A stretch of DNA of 64,000 bases from Planctomycetota bacterium (GCA_020638835.1 JACKHV010000003.1:434001-498000); one strand, 5' to 3'; counted from the first letter of the stretch, positions 16,533-26,396 are shown. Program-made: numbers and translations. The notes: generated by a model not told the origin, from the sequence alone.

Positions 16533-17918
16533 ATGGAACCCCTCGCCGCTCAGCAGGGCATCTCGCCCTCCCTCCGCCCGACCCTGTCGATCCACGGGGA
16601 CCTCGCCGCCGTGCTCCAGCACGGGCGGGTCGTCGCGGGCGAGGTCATGCAGAAGCTGGACGGCGGCAGCCTGCTGCTGGGCGTCGGGAACCACCGCGTC
16701 GCGGCGCAGTCGGGCGTCGAGCTGCCGATCGGCAAGCGCTTCCTGGCCCAGGTCGAGAAGACCGCCGGCGGCGCGGTCGTGCTGCACCTCTTGGGCGGCG
16801 AGGGCGCGTCCGCGGAGCCGAAGTTGGTCTCGGCCCTGCGCGGCGTCGTCGGGCAGGACCGGCCCGTCGGCGAGCTGCTGCGCGGACTGGCGCAGAGCCT
16901 GCGCAACGCGTCCGCCGAGCCCGGCAACGCGCAGCTCTCGAAGCTCGCGGGCGATCTCGACGCGCACGTCTTCCAACCCGGCTCGAGCGGCGCGGAGCTC
17001 GCGAGCCTCGTGGCGCGCGCCGGCTTCCACTACGAGGCGGCGCTGCTCGCCTACGCCTTGCGCGGTTCGACGGGGCTCAGCGCCGGCGAGGAGCTGCAGG
17101 CGCTCGCGAAGAAGCTCGCCGCCGAGCTCGCGCTCGCCGCCAGCCAGGTCCACGGACCGCTCGAGCCCGCGGCCGTCGGCGCGCTCGGAGAACAACTGCG
17201 CCGCCAGCTCGAGAGCTTCCTGCGCGCGCGCCGCGGCCGCGGCCAGGGTCGCGCGGAGCTCGCCGCGGGGCTCGAGGACATGCTCACGCGGGCGTTCGGA
17301 AGTCGCGGCGAAGCGCTGCGCGCGCGCATCGCGCAGCTCGTCGGCGACTCGGCGTTGCTCGAATCGCTGGCACGCGAGGACGCGCAGCTCTCCGGCAACC
17401 TCAAGGCGCAGCTGCTCGGCGCGCTCGAGGGACTGCCCGAGGGCAAGGCGCGCGAAGCGCTGGAGCGCGTGCTCGCCGGCATCGAGAGCGAGCAGCTGCT
17501 CAATGTCGCGCGCAAGGAGTCGAGCGAGGGCCTGCACCTCTCGATCCCGGTGCTCGACGGCGAGCGCTGGGCGACGGCGGACCTCTTCTTCCGCGACGAG
17601 CGCCGGCGCGGCGGTCAGGCCGCGGACGACGGAATGCTGCGGCTGACGCTCGCGGTCGACTTCTCGCGGCTCGGGCCGCTGCGCGCGGAGCTCGGCATCA
17701 CGCGCGACGACCTCGCGCTCTCGATCGTCGCGGGCAGCGAGGAGGTCGCGACGCGCTTGCGCTCCGAGCTCGACACGCTGGCGGCGTCGCTCGCGCGTGA
17801 CGGACGCACCGTGCGCGTGTCGGTGCGCGCGGGAGGTCCGGAGGAGGTCGCGGCGCACCGCCTCGCCCACGACGTGCGCTGGTTGCGCGAGAACCACATC
17901 CTGGACTGCGAGGGATGA
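16533..17918 (+). CDS. FliK-like flagellar hook-length control family protein (orphan)
   Basis: A 461-residue protein, alanine- and arginine-rich in the middle. The C-terminal 120 residues (LHLSIPVLDGERWATADLFF, LRLTLAVDFSRLGPLRAELG, a long helix with TRLRSELDTLAASLARDG) resemble the FliK/Flg_hook substrate-specificity domain. The start ATG at 16533 is the first after the divergent sulfatase promoter region. Its stop overlaps the ATG of a small gene matching the cytoplasmic tail of FlhB (ATGA), which is the known physical partner of FliK. No other flagellar or type III export gene is in the window. Confidence 0.68.
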   Translation: MEPLAAQQGISPSLRPTLSIHGDLAAVLQHGRVVAGEVMQKLDGGSLLLGVGNHRVAAQSGVELPIGKRFLAQVEKTAGGAVVLHLLGGEGASAEPKLVSALRGVVGQDRPVGELLRGLAQSLRNASAEPGNAQLSKLAGDLDAHVFQPGSSGAELASLVARAGFHYEAALLAYALRGSTGLSAGEELQALAKKLAAELALAASQVHGPLEPAAVGALGEQLRRQLESFLRARRGRGQGRAELAAGLEDMLTRAFGSRGEALRARIAQLVGDSALLESLAREDAQLSGNLKAQLLGALEGLPEGKAREALERVLAGIESEQLLNVARKESSEGLHLSIPVLDGERWATADLFFRDERRRGGQAADDGMLRLTLAVDFSRLGPLRAELGITRDDLALSIVAGSEEVATRLRSELDTLAASLARDGRTVRVSVRAGGPEEVAAHRLAHDVRWLRENHILDCEG

Positions 17919-18193
17919 GCCAAGCTCCGGACTCACGCCCGCGCGCGGCGGTCGCCCTGCGCTACGACGGGGGAGGGGCTGGCGCGCCCGAGCTCGTCGC
18001 CAAGGGCAAGGGTGAGATCGCCGAGGCGATCCTCGCGTCGGCCCGCGCGCACGGCGTGCCCGTGCGCGAGGACGCGGACCTGCTCGAGCTGCTCTCCGCC
18101 TGCGACCTGGGACAGGAGATCCCGATGGAGCTCTACGCGGTCGTCGCCGAGCTGCTGACGTACCTCTACCGGCTCAACGGGTCGCTACAGTAG
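17915..18193 (+). CDS. FlhB C-terminal-domain homologue (orphan FlhX-like)
   Basis: The 92 residues align with the cytoplasmic autocleaved domain of FlhB/YscU export-switch proteins: AVALRYDGG, ELVAKGKGEIAEAILASARA, HGVPVREDADLLELL, CDLGQEIPMELYAVVAELLTYLYRL. The protein begins just where FlhB is cut, and the NPTH cleavage motif and the membrane part are absent, so it looks like a free-standing version of the cleaved fragment. FlhX-type paralogues of this form are known in other bacteria with flagella. Translational coupling to the FliK-like gene supports joint function in switching of a type III export apparatus encoded elsewhere. Confidence 0.82.
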   Translation: MSQAPDSRPRAAVALRYDGGGAGAPELVAKGKGEIAEAILASARAHGVPVREDADLLELLSACDLGQEIPMELYAVVAELLTYLYRLNGSLQ

Positions 18194-18198
18194 CGGCC

Positions 18199-18645
18199 AT
18201 GGACGGACTCCCGCGCTACGAGCACACGCAGGTCGGTCGCATCCACTGGTTGATGTTCGGCGCCGCGGGCGTCTGCTTCGTCGGCGCGCTCGGCGGCCCG
18301 CAGACCGCGGACGCGCTGCTGCTGCTCGCCGTCGTCTTCACGTTCGTCGGAGCGTGCTTCCGCTCGCTCACGGTGCGCGACGAAGGCGACCGTCTCGCGC
18401 TGCGCTACGGCCCGCTGCCGGTCTTCTCGAAGCGGATTCCGTTCGACTCGATCCGCGCCGTGGAGGCGACGCGCTCCGATCTGCTCGACGGCTGGGGCGT
18501 CCACTGGATCCCGGGACGCGGCTGGATCTGGAACCTGTGGGGCCTCGACTGCGTGCGGCTCGACCTCGGGACGCGCGTGCTGAGGATCGGGACGGACGAC
18601 CCGCAGGGGCTGGAGAGCTTCCTCCGCGAGCGCCTCGCCGGCTGA
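18199..18645 (+). CDS. Small membrane protein with PH-like domain
   Basis: A 148-residue protein. Two hydrophobic helices near the N-terminus (WLMFGAAGVCFVGALGG and ALLLLAVVFTFVGACF) precede a domain of about 85 residues (LTVRDEGDRLALRYGPLPVF, KRIPFDSIRAVEATRSD, CVRLDLGTRVLRIGTDDPQG) that looks like the bacterial PH-like fold found in membrane-anchored proteins. It starts 5 nt after the FlhX-like gene, so co-transcription is likely. Its role is unknown. Confidence 0.7.
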   Translation: MDGLPRYEHTQVGRIHWLMFGAAGVCFVGALGGPQTADALLLLAVVFTFVGACFRSLTVRDEGDRLALRYGPLPVFSKRIPFDSIRAVEATRSDLLDGWGVHWIPGRGWIWNLWGLDCVRLDLGTRVLRIGTDDPQGLESFLRERLAG

Positions 18646-18756
18646 GCGGAGGCGCAGCTCCGCAGATCATCGGGCGGACACCCGGGTCCAGCTCGGCGCC
18701 GGGGCGGCTATGATGCGGAGTCGCTCCGCACCCACCGCACCCGAGAGGTCCCCTCC

Positions 18757-21399
18757 ATGACTCAGACCGCCCCCGAGGTCAAGTACCGCAAGGACTACAC
18801 CGTTCCCGCCTTCCTGGTCGACACGCTCGATCTCGACTTCCAGCTGAACGAGGACGTGACGACGGTCCGCGCGACGATGGTGATCTCGCGCAACCTGGAC
18901 TTCCCGGACCACGGCGCGCCGCTGGTGATGGACGGCGAGGACCTGGAGCTCGTCGAGGTCAAGGTGGACGGCGTGGCCCTTCCGCCGACGCAGTACCGCA
19001 CCGACGCCGAGACGCTGACGGTCGACGGCCTGCCGGAACGATTCACCCTCGAGACGACGGTGCGCATCAAGCCGCAGGACAACACGCGGCTCGAAGGCCT
19101 CTACAAGGCCGGCCCGAACTACTGCTCGCAGTGCGAGGCCGAGGGCTTCCGCCGCATCACGTACTTCTTCGACCGTCCCGACGTGATGGCGAAGTACACG
19201 ACGCGCATCGAGGCGGACAAGCAGCGCTATCCGATCCTGCTGTCGAACGGCAACAAGATCGGCTCGGGCGAGGCGGCCGGCGGGCGCCACTGGGCGAAGT
19301 GGGAGGACCCCTACAAGAAGCCCTGCTACCTGTTCGCGCTCGTCGCGGGCGACCTCGCCTGCCACGCGGGTGAGTTCACCACGTCCAGTGGACGCCAGGT
19401 CGCGCTCGAGATCTACGTCGAGCACAAGAACATCGACAAGTGCGAGCACGCGCTCGTGTCGCTGCAGAAGTCGATGAAGTGGGACGAGGACACCTTCGGC
19501 CTCGAGTACGACCTCGACCAGTACATGATCGTGGCCGTCGACGACTTCAACATGGGCGCGATGGAGAACAAAGGACTCAACGTCTTCAACTCCAAGTTCG
19601 TGCTCGCCAAGCCCGAGACCGCGACCGATTCCGACTACGAGGGCATCGAGGGCGTCATCGCCCACGAGTACTTCCACAACTGGACCGGCAACCGCGTCAC
19701 TTGCCGCGACTGGTTCCAGCTGTCGCTGAAGGAAGGCCTGACCGTCTTCCGCGACCAGCAGTTCTCCGGCGACATGAACTCGACGCCCGTGCAGCGCATC
19801 GGCGACGTGCGCATGCTGCGCGCGAACCAGTTCCCCGAGGACGCCGGTCCGATGGCGCACCCCGTTCGTCCCGACAGCTACATCGAGATGAACAACTTCT
19901 ACACCGTCACGGTGTACGAGAAGGGCGCCGAGGTCGTGCGCATGTACCACACGCTGCTCGGCGTGGACGGCTTCCGCAATGGCATGGATCTCTACTTCCA
20001 GCGCCACGACGGCACCGCCGTGACCTGCGACGACTTCCGCGCCGCGATGGCGGACGCGAACGGCCGCGACTTCGCGCAGTTCGAGAACTGGTACTTGCAG
20101 GCCGGCACTCCGGTCGTCGAGGCGGTGACGAAGTACGACGCCGCGGCGAAGACGCTCACGCTCGACCTGCGCCAGAGCTGCCCGGCGACGCCCGGCCAGG
20201 ACACGAAGCAGCCCTACCACATGCCCTTCGCCGTCGGCCTGCTCGGCAAGGACGGCAAGGACATCCCGCTGCGCCTCGAGGGCGAAGCGCAGGCGCAGGG
20301 CGGCACGCGCGTCCTCGAACTGCGCGAGCACCAGCACCGCTTCGTGTTCGTCGACGTGAAGGAGGAACCCGTCGCGTCGCTGAACCGCAACTTCTCCGCG
20401 CCGATCAAGCTCGTCCACGAGCGCCCCGTCGCGGACTACGCGTTCCTGATGGCGCACGACTCGGACGCCTTCAACCGCTGGGACGCGGGACAGACCTACG
20501 GCACGCAGCTGCTGCTCGACCTCACCGCGAAGGTCCAGCGCGGCGAAGCGCTGAAGCTCGACGCGACCTACATCGCGGCCTTCGGTCGCGTGCTGAACGA
20601 CGCGTCGCTCGACGGGTCGTACAAGGCGCAGGCGCTGATCCTGCCCGGCGAGAGCTGGCTCTGCGAGCAGATGGAGGTCGCCGATCCGGTGGCCGTGCAC
20701 ACCGCGCGCAACTTCGCCCGCCAGGCGATCGCCACGGCGCTGCGCTCCGACTTCGAGGCGGCGTACGCGGCCAACCGCACCGACGGCGCGTACTCGATCG
20801 ACGGCGTCTCCGTCGGCAAGCGCGCGGTCAAGAACGTCTGCCTCGCGTACCTCTCGTCGCTCGACGGCGGTGAGTCGCGGGCCGACGCGCAGTTCCGCTC
20901 CGCGAACAACATGACCGACTCGATCGCCGCGCTCTCGCAGCTCGTCGACCTCGACGGTCCGGCCCGCGAGGCGGCGCTCAGCTCCTTCTACGACCGCTGG
21001 AAGGGCGACAACCTCGTGATCGACAAGTGGTTCGCCGTGCAGGCGACGGCGGACCGCGCCGACGTGCTCACGAACGTCGAAGCGCTGCTCGGTCACCCCG
21101 ACTTCACGCTGAAGACCCCGAACCGCGCGCGCGCGCTGATCGGGACCTTCTGCATGGGCAACCCGGCGTACTTCCACGCGGTGGACGGCGGCGGCTACCG
21201 CTTCCTCGCGGACCGCGTGATCGAACTCGACGCGATCAACCCGCAGGTGGCGTCCCGCATGATCACGCCGCTGCTGCGCTGGCGCCGCTACGACCAGGCC
21301 CGCCAGGACCTGATGAAGTCGGAGCTCCAGCGCATCGCGAAGGCTCCGGAGCTGTCGAAGGACGTCTTCGAGAAGGTCTCGAAGGCGCTCGAGGCCTGA
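18757..21399 (+). CDS. pepN: Aminopeptidase N (M1 family)
   Basis: The 880-residue protein matches the bacterial PepN type of M1 zinc aminopeptidase, a cytosolic enzyme that removes N-terminal residues from peptides. The exopeptidase motif GAMEN occurs in NMGAMENKGLN (about residue 268). The zinc site is HEYFH (His303, Glu304, His307) followed by Glu326 in SLKEGLTVFRDQ. WTGNRVTCRDWFQLSL is diagnostic of the PepN subgroup. Length is normal (about 870). A strong hairpin follows at 21430-21464. Confidence 0.96.
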   Translation: MTQTAPEVKYRKDYTVPAFLVDTLDLDFQLNEDVTTVRATMVISRNLDFPDHGAPLVMDGEDLELVEVKVDGVALPPTQYRTDAETLTVDGLPERFTLETTVRIKPQDNTRLEGLYKAGPNYCSQCEAEGFRRITYFFDRPDVMAKYTTRIEADKQRYPILLSNGNKIGSGEAAGGRHWAKWEDPYKKPCYLFALVAGDLACHAGEFTTSSGRQVALEIYVEHKNIDKCEHALVSLQKSMKWDEDTFGLEYDLDQYMIVAVDDFNMGAMENKGLNVFNSKFVLAKPETATDSDYEGIEGVIAHEYFHNWTGNRVTCRDWFQLSLKEGLTVFRDQQFSGDMNSTPVQRIGDVRMLRANQFPEDAGPMAHPVRPDSYIEMNNFYTVTVYEKGAEVVRMYHTLLGVDGFRNGMDLYFQRHDGTAVTCDDFRAAMADANGRDFAQFENWYLQAGTPVVEAVTKYDAAAKTLTLDLRQSCPATPGQDTKQPYHMPFAVGLLGKDGKDIPLRLEGEAQAQGGTRVLELREHQHRFVFVDVKEEPVASLNRNFSAPIKLVHERPVADYAFLMAHDSDAFNRWDAGQTYGTQLLLDLTAKVQRGEALKLDATYIAAFGRVLNDASLDGSYKAQALILPGESWLCEQMEVADPVAVHTARNFARQAIATALRSDFEAAYAANRTDGAYSIDGVSVGKRAVKNVCLAYLSSLDGGESRADAQFRSANNMTDSIAALSQLVDLDGPAREAALSSFYDRWKGDNLVIDKWFAVQATADRADVLTNVEALLGHPDFTLKTPNRARALIGTFCMGNPAYFHAVDGGGYRFLADRVIELDAINPQVASRMITPLLRWRRYDQARQDLMKSELQRIAKAPELSKDVFEKVSKALEA

Positions 21400-21429
21400 T
21401 CCGCGGGGGACGCCCTCAGCTTCCGCATC

Positions 21430-21464
21430 CGCGAGGGGGCGCCGGTCGTCGGCGCCCCCTCGCG
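21430..21464 (+). terminator. Strong terminator hairpin after pepN
   Basis: A perfect 15-bp stem (CGCGAGGGGGCGCCG at 21430-21444 with its complement at 21450-21464) and a 5-nt loop, 30 nt beyond the stop codon. No T-run, as often in high-GC genomes. Confidence 0.75.
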
Positions 21465-21575
21465 CGTTCCGGCGCCGCGCGTCGCCGTCGGCGCGGAAGT
21501 CGGCGCGGAGGGGGAGCTGCGGCTTGCACCCGCGCGTGAGCGCGACATGCTGGGGACCTGCCGGAAGCGAGCTGC

Positions 21576-22922
21576 ATGAGCCACGAGATCCTTTGCGTCG
21601 GAGACATCCACCTGGGCCGCGAGCCCGGCCGCGTACCCACCGGCCTGCTCGAGGAACGCGGGATGCGCCGCGCCGAACTCTCCGCCGCCGAAGCCTGGAA
21701 GCGCACCGTGCGCGAAGCGCTGCGGCGCGAGGTGTGCGCCGTGTTGCTCGCCGGCGACGTCGTCGACTCGGACGACGGCTTCTTGTCGGCCTACGCGCCG
21801 CTCGCGGAAGGCGTCCGCGACCTGCTCCGCGCCGGCGTCGCGGTGATCGCGGTCGCGGGCAACCACGACACCGAAGTGCTCCCGCGACTCGCCGAGGAGA
21901 TCGACGGCCTGCGCCTGCTCGGCGCGAAGGGCGCGTGGGACGACGCCTTGGTCGAAGCGGACGGCGCGCCGATCGCGCGCGTGGTCGGTTGGTCGTTCCC
22001 CAAGCGTCATGTGCAGCAGGATCCGCTCGAGAGCATGCCCGCGGACTACGCCGCCGGGCGCTTCACGGACGGCGTGCAGGTTCCCGTGATCGGCCTGGTC
22101 CACGGCGAACTCGATGCGACCGGCGGGAACTACGCGCCGCTCTCGCGCAAGCGGCTCGAGTCCACGCGCTACAGCGGCTGGCTGCTCGGTCACGTGCACA
22201 AGCCGCACGAACTGACCGGCGAGCGTCCGCTCGGCTACCTCGGGTGCCTCTCCGGCAACGATCCCGGCGAGGCCGGCGCGCGCGGGCCCTGGATCGCGAA
22301 GCTCGACGGCGGACAGCTCGCGCTCGAACACCTGCCGCTCGCGCCGCTGCGCTGGGAGGAAGTCGAGATCGACGTGGACGGCGCACAGAGCGTGGAGGAC
22401 CTCGAGCGTTGCTTGACGCACGCGCTGAAGGAACTCGACGCGCGACGCCGCTCCGCAGGTTGCGCGGCACGCGTCGTCGGCGTCCGCCCCGTGCTCGTCG
22501 GCCGCTCCGCGCTGCCGGCGCGACGGCGCGCGGAAGTCGTGCGCAAGGCGCGCGACCAGCACTACCCCGGCGCCGACGGCGCGACCTACTTCTTCGACCG
22601 GCGACTGCGTGACCTCGCGCGGCCGCTCGTCGACCTCGACGAACTGCGTCGCGGCACCGATCCGCCGGCGGTGCTCGCGCAGCTGCTCTGCGACCTCGAG
22701 TCGTCCCATCCGGGCTGTCGCGCGCTGATCGAGCGCACGCGCGGCCGCATGCAGGACGAAGTCGACCACTCGAACTTCAGCGCGCTGGAACCGCTCGACG
22801 TCACGCGCGAGGACGCGCGCCTGGCGCTGCTCAAGTCGGCGCGCGCGGCTCTGGAAGAACTGCTGGAGCAACGCTCCGCGCAGGAATCAGCGGCGACCGA
22901 CGCGCAGGAGGTGAACGCGTGA
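21576..22922 (+). CDS. SbcD/YhaO-like metallophosphoesterase (DNA repair nuclease subunit)
   Basis: The 448-residue protein shows the calcineurin-type phosphoesterase motifs of SbcD/Mre11/YhaO: VGDIHLGRE (Asp10, His12), LAGDVVDSDD, AVAGNHDTEV, LVHGELDATGG and LLGHVHKPHEL. Together they bind two metals that cut DNA. A C-terminal extension of about 200 residues is helical. The stop overlaps the GTG of the ATPase partner by 4 nt, giving the classical nuclease-ATPase operon. The partner has a transmembrane insertion, so the closest analogy is the YhaO/YhaN pair of Firmicutes rather than SbcCD. Confidence 0.86.
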   Translation: MSHEILCVGDIHLGREPGRVPTGLLEERGMRRAELSAAEAWKRTVREALRREVCAVLLAGDVVDSDDGFLSAYAPLAEGVRDLLRAGVAVIAVAGNHDTEVLPRLAEEIDGLRLLGAKGAWDDALVEADGAPIARVVGWSFPKRHVQQDPLESMPADYAAGRFTDGVQVPVIGLVHGELDATGGNYAPLSRKRLESTRYSGWLLGHVHKPHELTGERPLGYLGCLSGNDPGEAGARGPWIAKLDGGQLALEHLPLAPLRWEEVEIDVDGAQSVEDLERCLTHALKELDARRRSAGCAARVVGVRPVLVGRSALPARRRAEVVRKARDQHYPGADGATYFFDRRLRDLARPLVDLDELRRGTDPPAVLAQLLCDLESSHPGCRALIERTRGRMQDEVDHSNFSALEPLDVTREDARLALLKSARAALEELLEQRSAQESAATDAQEVNA

Positions 22923-25900
22923 AGTGGCGCGACCTGCGGCTCGACCGCGCGCCCGGCGTGACGCCCGGACTGTCGCTGGAGGACTGCGGCCCCGGCCTGA
23001 ACGTGGTGGTCGGCCCGAACGGCATCGGCAAGTCGACGCTGTCGCGCGCCGCCCGCGCCGCGCTGTGGCGCAGCGAACCATTCGAACGCAGCCACCTGCA
23101 CGGCCGCGTCGTCGCGCGCGGCGAGGAGTGGACGGTCGAGCGCGAGGGCGCGCAGCCGCCGCACTGGAACGGCCCCGTCGCGCACGAACCGCAGCGCCCC
23201 GACGACCGCTTCCGCAGCTGCTTCCACCTCGAGCTCGAGGATCTGCTGCGCCAGGGCGGGACCGAGAAAGCGATCGCGCGCGAGCTGCGCCTCGAGATGA
23301 GCGGGCGCTACGACCTCGACGCCGTCGCCGTCGAGGATCGCAAGCGGGCCGCCAACACGCACGCCGTACGCACGGCGCGCAACGAACTCCTCGCGGCTCG
23401 CGACCTCGTCGCGAAGCTCGAAGACACCGCGCGCGACCTGCTCGACCGCGAGCGCGGCCTCGTCGGACTGCGTGAACAGCTGAACGAACTGACGGCGGCC
23501 ACCGCCGACCGCGTGGCGCTCGAAGACCTCTTGCGCGTCGCCGAGGCGAACGCCGAGCGAGAAGCGCTGCGTGCCGGCCTCGCGGCGGACGATCCGCTGC
23601 TCGCGCGCTTCGAGTCGGCCGAGGACTTCCAGCGGCTCGAAGACCTCGAACGCGCTCGCTCGGAGACGCGCGCGGAGGTCGCGCAGCTGCGCGCGGAACT
23701 CGAGTCCGCCGCGACAGCGCTGCTCGAACTCTCCCTGCCGTCCGACGGCGTCGACGGCGCGGTGCTGCGCGAAGGAGCGGAGCGCGCGAATCGCATGCGC
23801 CGCATCGTGGACGAACTCGCGCCGCCCCTGCGCGCCGAGCTCGCGGGGCTCGCCGGCGAACTGCGCGGTGTTCCGGTACCCGACGGCGACCGCGAGTGGT
23901 CGCCCGAGGATCGCGAAGCCGCGCAGGAACTCCTCGATCGCGGTCTCGAGCTGCGTGCGCGGCTCGCGGGCCTCGACCGCGCGTTGGAGCTGGCGGAGAC
24001 GCAGCCCGAGCCGGCGGAGAAGGATCCGTGGCGCGGCGTGCTCGCGCTGCTCGAGTGGTGCACCGCGGGCGCGTCCGGGAGCGGCGCGGCGACCGGTGCC
24101 TTCGGAGCGCTGGTGCTCGCCGCGGTGGTGTTGCTCGCGCTGATCGTCGCCGGACTCGCGGGCTTCGCGGTTCCGGCCTGGGCGTGGTTCGTCCCGTTCG
24201 CGCTGGTGGTCGGCGTCGCGTTGCGCGTGCGTAGCGCACGCCCCACGAACTCGCCGGACCGCGACGCGGCGCGGCGGCGCTTCGCCGAGAGCGGAGCGGA
24301 CGAACCGCGCTCGTGGGACGAAGCCGGCGTGCGGCAAGCGCTCGAAGAACTGCTCGAAACGCGCGCCGAGCGCGACTTCGACGCGCACCTCCGTCAGTGG
24401 TCGCGAGGGCTGCGGCTGCAGCGCAAGGACTTCGAACGCGAACGGGCGCAGCTCGCCGCGGACGAGGCCGAGCTGCGCGCCCGGCTCGGCGCCGAGGACG
24501 CGGGAGAGTTCGACCTGCGCCTCCTGCTGCGCGCCATGGAACGCGACGCGCGGCGCCGCAAGCTCCAGGAACAGCTCGACGACCTCGATCGGGAGCTGGG
24601 GTCCGAGCTGGCGGGCTTGCAGCAGCTGCTCGAGTCGGTCGGCGTCGGGCGCACGCCGGAGCTCGCCTCGGCGCTGGCGCGCTGGGAAGACTTCGCGGCG
24701 CGTGCGGCGCAAGAACCGGCGCGGCGGCAGGCGCGCGACAACGCGCAGAAAGTGCTGCGCGAGGCGGAGACGCGCGCGGCGCGGGACTCGGAGCGTCGTT
24801 CCGCCTTCCTCGAGGCGCGCCGGCTCTCCGACGCCGACGTCGCGCGCGCGGTCAGTCTCGCGCCGCGCTTCGCGGACCATCGGACGCGCCGTCAGCGGCT
24901 GGAGGAACTCGAGAGCGAGTCGAAGCGGGCGCGCAAGCGCTGGGCGGACCGCGCCGACCTCGCGCAGCTCACCGCGGACGAACTCGCGGCGCGCTTGCAG
25001 TCAGGGCGCAGCGCGGACGAGCGCGTCGCGCAGCTGCAGAAGGACATCCACGCGATCGAGGCCGATGTTCGCGTCGAGCGCGGCAACACGAACCTCGCGC
25101 AGCGCGAAGTCGAGCTGCGCGACGCGACGGAGCGCATGGAAGAGGTTCGCGAGGGCGTGCTCGAAGGCGTCGCCATGGACTGCCTGCTGCTCAAGGTCGG
25201 CGAACGACACCGCCTCGAAGGCCGGCCCAAGGTGCTCGCGCTCGCGGAGCGCCACTTCGCGGACTACACGCGCAGTCGTTACGAGCTCGAGCTCGCGACC
25301 GACGACGAGCTGGTCGTGATCGAGACCGCGACGCGTCACCGCTTGGCTCCCGACCAGCTCTCGTCGGGGACGCGCACGCAGCTCTTGATCGCGCTGCGCC
25401 TCGCGTACGCCGAGTCGATCGAAGGCGACGAAGCCCTACCGATCTTCCTCGACGAAGCGCTGCTGACGTCCGACCCCGCGCGCTTCCGGGAAGTCGCGCG
25501 CAGCCTCGGTCGGATGGTCGCGGAGGGGCGTCAAGTCTTCTATCTGACGGCCGAACCGCGCGAGGAGGTCGAGTGGCGCGACGCGCTCGGCGGGGACACG
25601 GCGCCGGTCAAGGTGCACGACCTCGGCGGACAACTCGAGACGCTGCGCCGCGTGGCCGGCAGCTCGCTGGAGATCGCGCCGCTCCCCGCGGTGCCCGAGC
25701 CGCTCGGCGACGACAGCGCAGGCTACGCGCGAGCCCTCGGCGGACTGCCGCCGGTCGACGGCTTCGCCTCCGTCGACGCGCTCCATCTGCTGCAACTCTA
25801 CTGGGACCGTCCGCAGGCGGCGCACCGCGTGCTGCGCGAGCACCGTTCGCAGGTGGGGGCCGTGCGCTCGTTCCTCGACCAGACGGCGCAGCCGCCGTGG

Positions 25901-26353
25901 GACGACGCGGAACGCGCGCGCTTCGAAGCCTACGTGCGCGTCGCCGACCGCGTGCTCGGCCTGTGGCGCATCGGCCGCGCGCCGCGCCTCGACGCCGAGA
26001 CGCTGCGGGACACCTCGGCGTCGAAGAGCAGCAAGTTCGACGAGATCCTCGCCCTCGCCGCTGAGCAAGCCTGGGAGAGCGGAGCGTTGATCGCCGCGCT
26101 GGAGGAGAAGGGCGTCAAGGGGCTCCACAAGCGCATCATCGACGAACTGCGCGACGAACTCGAAGCGCACGGACGCCTCGCCACCGAGACCCCGCTCGGC
26201 TTCGACGACTTGCTCGCGCGCGCGCTGGACGAAGCGGAACCCTTCGTCGACTGCGGCGCGATCTCGCGCGAGGACGCCCGCCAGCTGGTCCACCGCTTGC
26301 ACCGCTGGCTGACCGTCGGGGACGACGCGACGATGAGTTCCGCCGCTGACTGA
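22919..26353 (+). CDS. YhaN-like AAA/SMC-type ATPase with membrane insertion
   Basis: An 1144-residue ATPase. The Walker A motif GPNGIGKST is at residues 32-40. Long coiled-coil arms (EQLNELTAATADRVALEDLL and ELESESKRARKRW regions) flank a hydrophobic hairpin at about 390-435 (ALVLAAVVLLALIVAGLAGF and WAWFVPFALVVGVAL). The ABC signature SSGTRTQLLIALRLAY is near 815 and Walker B LPIFLDEALLTSD near 840. The membrane hairpin within the coiled coil is the mark of YhaN rather than SbcC. About 280 residues follow the ATPase core, an unusually long tail with a helix-hairpin-helix-like EEKGVKGLHKRIIDEL. Starts with GTG inside the upstream stop. Confidence 0.83.
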   Translation: MKWRDLRLDRAPGVTPGLSLEDCGPGLNVVVGPNGIGKSTLSRAARAALWRSEPFERSHLHGRVVARGEEWTVEREGAQPPHWNGPVAHEPQRPDDRFRSCFHLELEDLLRQGGTEKAIARELRLEMSGRYDLDAVAVEDRKRAANTHAVRTARNELLAARDLVAKLEDTARDLLDRERGLVGLREQLNELTAATADRVALEDLLRVAEANAEREALRAGLAADDPLLARFESAEDFQRLEDLERARSETRAEVAQLRAELESAATALLELSLPSDGVDGAVLREGAERANRMRRIVDELAPPLRAELAGLAGELRGVPVPDGDREWSPEDREAAQELLDRGLELRARLAGLDRALELAETQPEPAEKDPWRGVLALLEWCTAGASGSGAATGAFGALVLAAVVLLALIVAGLAGFAVPAWAWFVPFALVVGVALRVRSARPTNSPDRDAARRRFAESGADEPRSWDEAGVRQALEELLETRAERDFDAHLRQWSRGLRLQRKDFERERAQLAADEAELRARLGAEDAGEFDLRLLLRAMERDARRRKLQEQLDDLDRELGSELAGLQQLLESVGVGRTPELASALARWEDFAARAAQEPARRQARDNAQKVLREAETRAARDSERRSAFLEARRLSDADVARAVSLAPRFADHRTRRQRLEELESESKRARKRWADRADLAQLTADELAARLQSGRSADERVAQLQKDIHAIEADVRVERGNTNLAQREVELRDATERMEEVREGVLEGVAMDCLLLKVGERHRLEGRPKVLALAERHFADYTRSRYELELATDDELVVIETATRHRLAPDQLSSGTRTQLLIALRLAYAESIEGDEALPIFLDEALLTSDPARFREVARSLGRMVAEGRQVFYLTAEPREEVEWRDALGGDTAPVKVHDLGGQLETLRRVAGSSLEIAPLPAVPEPLGDDSAGYARALGGLPPVDGFASVDALHLLQLYWDRPQAAHRVLREHRSQVGAVRSFLDQTAQPPWDDAERARFEAYVRVADRVLGLWRIGRAPRLDAETLRDTSASKSSKFDEILALAAEQAWESGALIAALEEKGVKGLHKRIIDELRDELEAHGRLATETPLGFDDLLARALDEAEPFVDCGAISREDARQLVHRLHRWLTVGDDATMSSAAD

Positions 26354-26396
26354 TCGCCGCTTGTCTCGCCCGGCCCGGACCCGCAAGCTCTGGGTC

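Noticed and set aside
18667..21177. 836-codon open frame antisense to pepN
   Set aside because: Composition is that of a GC-rich shadow frame with no motif; the plus strand encodes a textbook PepN with all active-site residues.
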